DNA of 64,000 nucleotides from assembly GCF_022179085.1 (NCBI RefSeq), contig NZ_BPQE01000028.1, positions 1 through 64,000 on the forward strand, in the 5' to 3' direction. This document shows positions 62,789-64,000 of the stretch, one piece after another. Every line of letters begins with the position of its first letter. Position 1 is the first letter of the stretch. The translations under genes were made by a program, and so were the position numbers. This stretch comes from Methylobacterium aerolatum. GTDB lineage: Bacteria; Pseudomonadota; Alphaproteobacteria; Rhizobiales; Beijerinckiaceae. A model generated the notes under the pieces. The model saw only the letters and a program-made list of their open reading frames with translations. It had not been told where the DNA came from and did no database searches.

Positions 62789-64000
62789 GCCGGCATCGCC
62801 CCGCTGGCGCGCGGCCGTGGACCAGGTTCGCAGCCGCCTGGCGGAGATCCTCGGCGTCGAGCCAACGCCTTTGGAACCCCGGGCGCTCGCGTCATACCAC
62901 CATCGGTTCCGGATCGCGTCCGGCTGGCGCCTCCCGGTCGATTTCGGTGAGCGGGAACCGAGACGGATCGACGTACTGATACCCGCCGGGTTCCCCTCCT
63001 CACGGCCGCAGTTCGGCCTGGTGGAGCGGCCGCCGTTCCTGACGTGGCCGCATATCGAGCGGGACGGCAGCCTGTGCCTGCTCGCCAACTTGAGCGAGAT
63101 CGACCCAGACGACCCGGTCGGCGTCGTGGAGCGGCTGCTCGGCAAGAGCTGCGCCCTGGTCGAGAATCTTCTCGACGGCGCCATTATCGAGCGCGATTTC
63201 CGGGACGAGTTCCTGACATACTGGCGGTACGACCGGAATGCCGCCGACGGCCGTCTGACCAGCATCCTGAGGCTGGAGCGGCCCTCGCGCGAGATCGTCG
63301 TGTGGCAGGCGTCAAACATCCGCCTGTTGGGCGAGACCGAGGCACAGGGCGCCGAATGGCTGCGCAACCGGTATGGCCCCGAAGCCCTCCACCGGTCACG
63401 GCTCGAACGGGGGCTGCTCATCTGGCTCGATAGTCCGCCGCTGCCGGCCGAGTACCCGCGGACGGCCCGGGATGTCCTGGGGCTCGCCGACCGTTGCGGC
63501 GGAGACGTGCCCAGGCTTCTCGCCGGCCTCGTGTCCGAGCGCCAGGATAACCTCGTCGTGGCGCTCGCGGCCGAAGGCCGTTTCGGGCCCGGGATCGTCA
63601 GCGTCGCGATCCCGACGCCTCGGGATCCCCGCCGAAGTAGGGGACGTTCGGCCGCGCCTTTGTTCGACGGCTTCCGCTCGTCCCGCCTGCCGGATGGAGT
63701 GCTCACTCGCCGATATCTCGGAACGACCAGGGTCGTGCGCGACGAGCCGAAGCGTGCGGATGCAGCGTGGATACATGGCCGCGGACACGATCCGCGCACG
63801 GAGCGCTTGATGGTCTCGACGGTCACGGTCCTGGGGTGCGGTTCGGTCGGTGCCCCCGTAGCGGTCGCACTCGCCCAGTCTGGGGTCGGACGGCTGAACC
63901 TCGTCGATCCCGACGAGCTGAGCTGGGCTAACGTCGGGCGTCACCCCCTAGGTGCCGCCTCCGTGCGGTCCAACAAGGCGGAGGCGCTGGCCGCGAAGCT
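62781..64000 (+). CDS. E2-E1 (ubiquitin-conjugation-like) fusion, Cap2-like, 3' end cut by window
   Basis: ATG 62781 overlaps the previous stop (ATGCCTGA). The visible 406 residues contain an N-terminal E2-like domain (about 1-150) with the candidate catalytic Cys99 in HIERDGSLCLLAN after IPAGFPSSRPQF; a linker domain (about 150-345); and the start of a ThiF/E1 adenylation domain from about 349: VTVLGCGSVGAPVAVALAQ (G-x-G-x-x-G), then LVDPDELSWANVGRHPLG and KAEALAAK. Same-chain E2 then E1 is the layout of Cap2 in type II CBASS, which attaches the CD-NTase C-terminus to targets. The E1 catalytic Cys is beyond the window. Here the neighbours are class III cyclases. Confidence 0.85.
   Translation, partial: MPEPASPRWRAAVDQVRSRLAEILGVEPTPLEPRALASYHHRFRIASGWRLPVDFGEREPRRIDVLIPAGFPSSRPQFGLVERPPFLTWPHIERDGSLCLLANLSEIDPDDPVGVVERLLGKSCALVENLLDGAIIERDFRDEFLTYWRYDRNAADGRLTSILRLERPSREIVVWQASNIRLLGETEAQGAEWLRNRYGPEALHRSRLERGLLIWLDSPPLPAEYPRTARDVLGLADRCGGDVPRLLAGLVSERQDNLVVALAAEGRFGPGIVSVAIPTPRDPRRSRGRSAAPLFDGFRSSRLPDGVLTRRYLGTTRVVRDEPKRADAAWIHGRGHDPRTERLMVSTVTVLGCGSVGAPVAVALAQSGVGRLNLVDPDELSWANVGRHPLGAASVRSNKAEALAAK

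Noticed and set aside
60036-64000. Ordinary type II CBASS locus
   Set aside because: The nucleotide-signal genes are class III cyclase folds (FSDLSGF, KHMGDAV), not CD-NTases; no G-S nucleotidyltransferase motif is present in the visible part.

Overview
The window is high-GC alphaproteobacterial DNA, most probably from a Methylobacteriaceae member (Methylobacterium/Methylorubrum-like). This is inferred from gene content and gene style: Irr beside fabA-fabB, an NDUFA12 complex I subunit, a class II B12-dependent ribonucleotide reductase, class II DAHP synthase, and REP-like hairpins in the spacers. No 16S or other species marker is present.

Region 1 (1 to about 16.95 kb) is the right-hand part of an integrated prophage-like element. 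From left to right it holds: a RepA-type AAA ATPase cut by the window start; small DNA-binding and coiled-coil proteins; a two-gene tail block (tape measure with a lysozyme domain, then a Mu gpP-like hub) with no capsid, portal or large terminase in view; an AT-rich cargo patch (7.65-10.1 kb) with an HNH-type protein and a membrane protein; a minus-strand run of small exported or membrane proteins; accessory genes; a remarkable non-coding array of mutually different perfect hairpins (14.26-14.82 kb); and then a MerR-like regulator, a small excisionase-like protein and a tyrosine integrase. The integrase ends 55 bp from the 3' end of an intact tRNA-Lys(CTT), the likely attachment site. A terminator after the tRNA faces away from the element.

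Region 2 (17-59.8 kb) is ordinary chromosome: leucine synthesis (leuA, leuB); ubiquinone synthesis (ubiE, ubiB); zapE, comF and small conserved genes; fatty acid synthesis (fabI, fabB, fabA) next to irr; a 2-hydroxyacid dehydrogenase; a Popeye-like cyclic-nucleotide-binding membrane protein; an amine oxidase; an orphan membrane-fusion protein; a cupredoxin; a large GGDEF-EAL protein; class II DAHP synthase; a stand-alone sigma-70 region 1.1-like protein; gor with an O-antigen-ligase-like gene; rpiA, gph, an aminotransferase and a DsbA-like oxidoreductase; accB-accC; aat; DUF2155; NDUFA12; and nrdJ. REP-like inverted repeats sit between several of these genes.

Region 3 (59.8 kb to the end) looks like an accessory island and is the best candidate for an unusual system. 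Three tightly packed plus-strand genes encode (1) a cyclic-nucleotide-binding-like domain fused to a catalytically complete-looking class III nucleotide cyclase, (2) a protein with two degenerate class III cyclase-like domains, and (3) an E2-E1 (ubiquitin-conjugating plus ThiF/E1) fusion cut by the window end. The logic resembles type II CBASS (nucleotide-signal enzyme plus Cap2 E2-E1), but with class III cyclases in place of the CD-NTase. Any deconjugase or effector would lie beyond base 64000.
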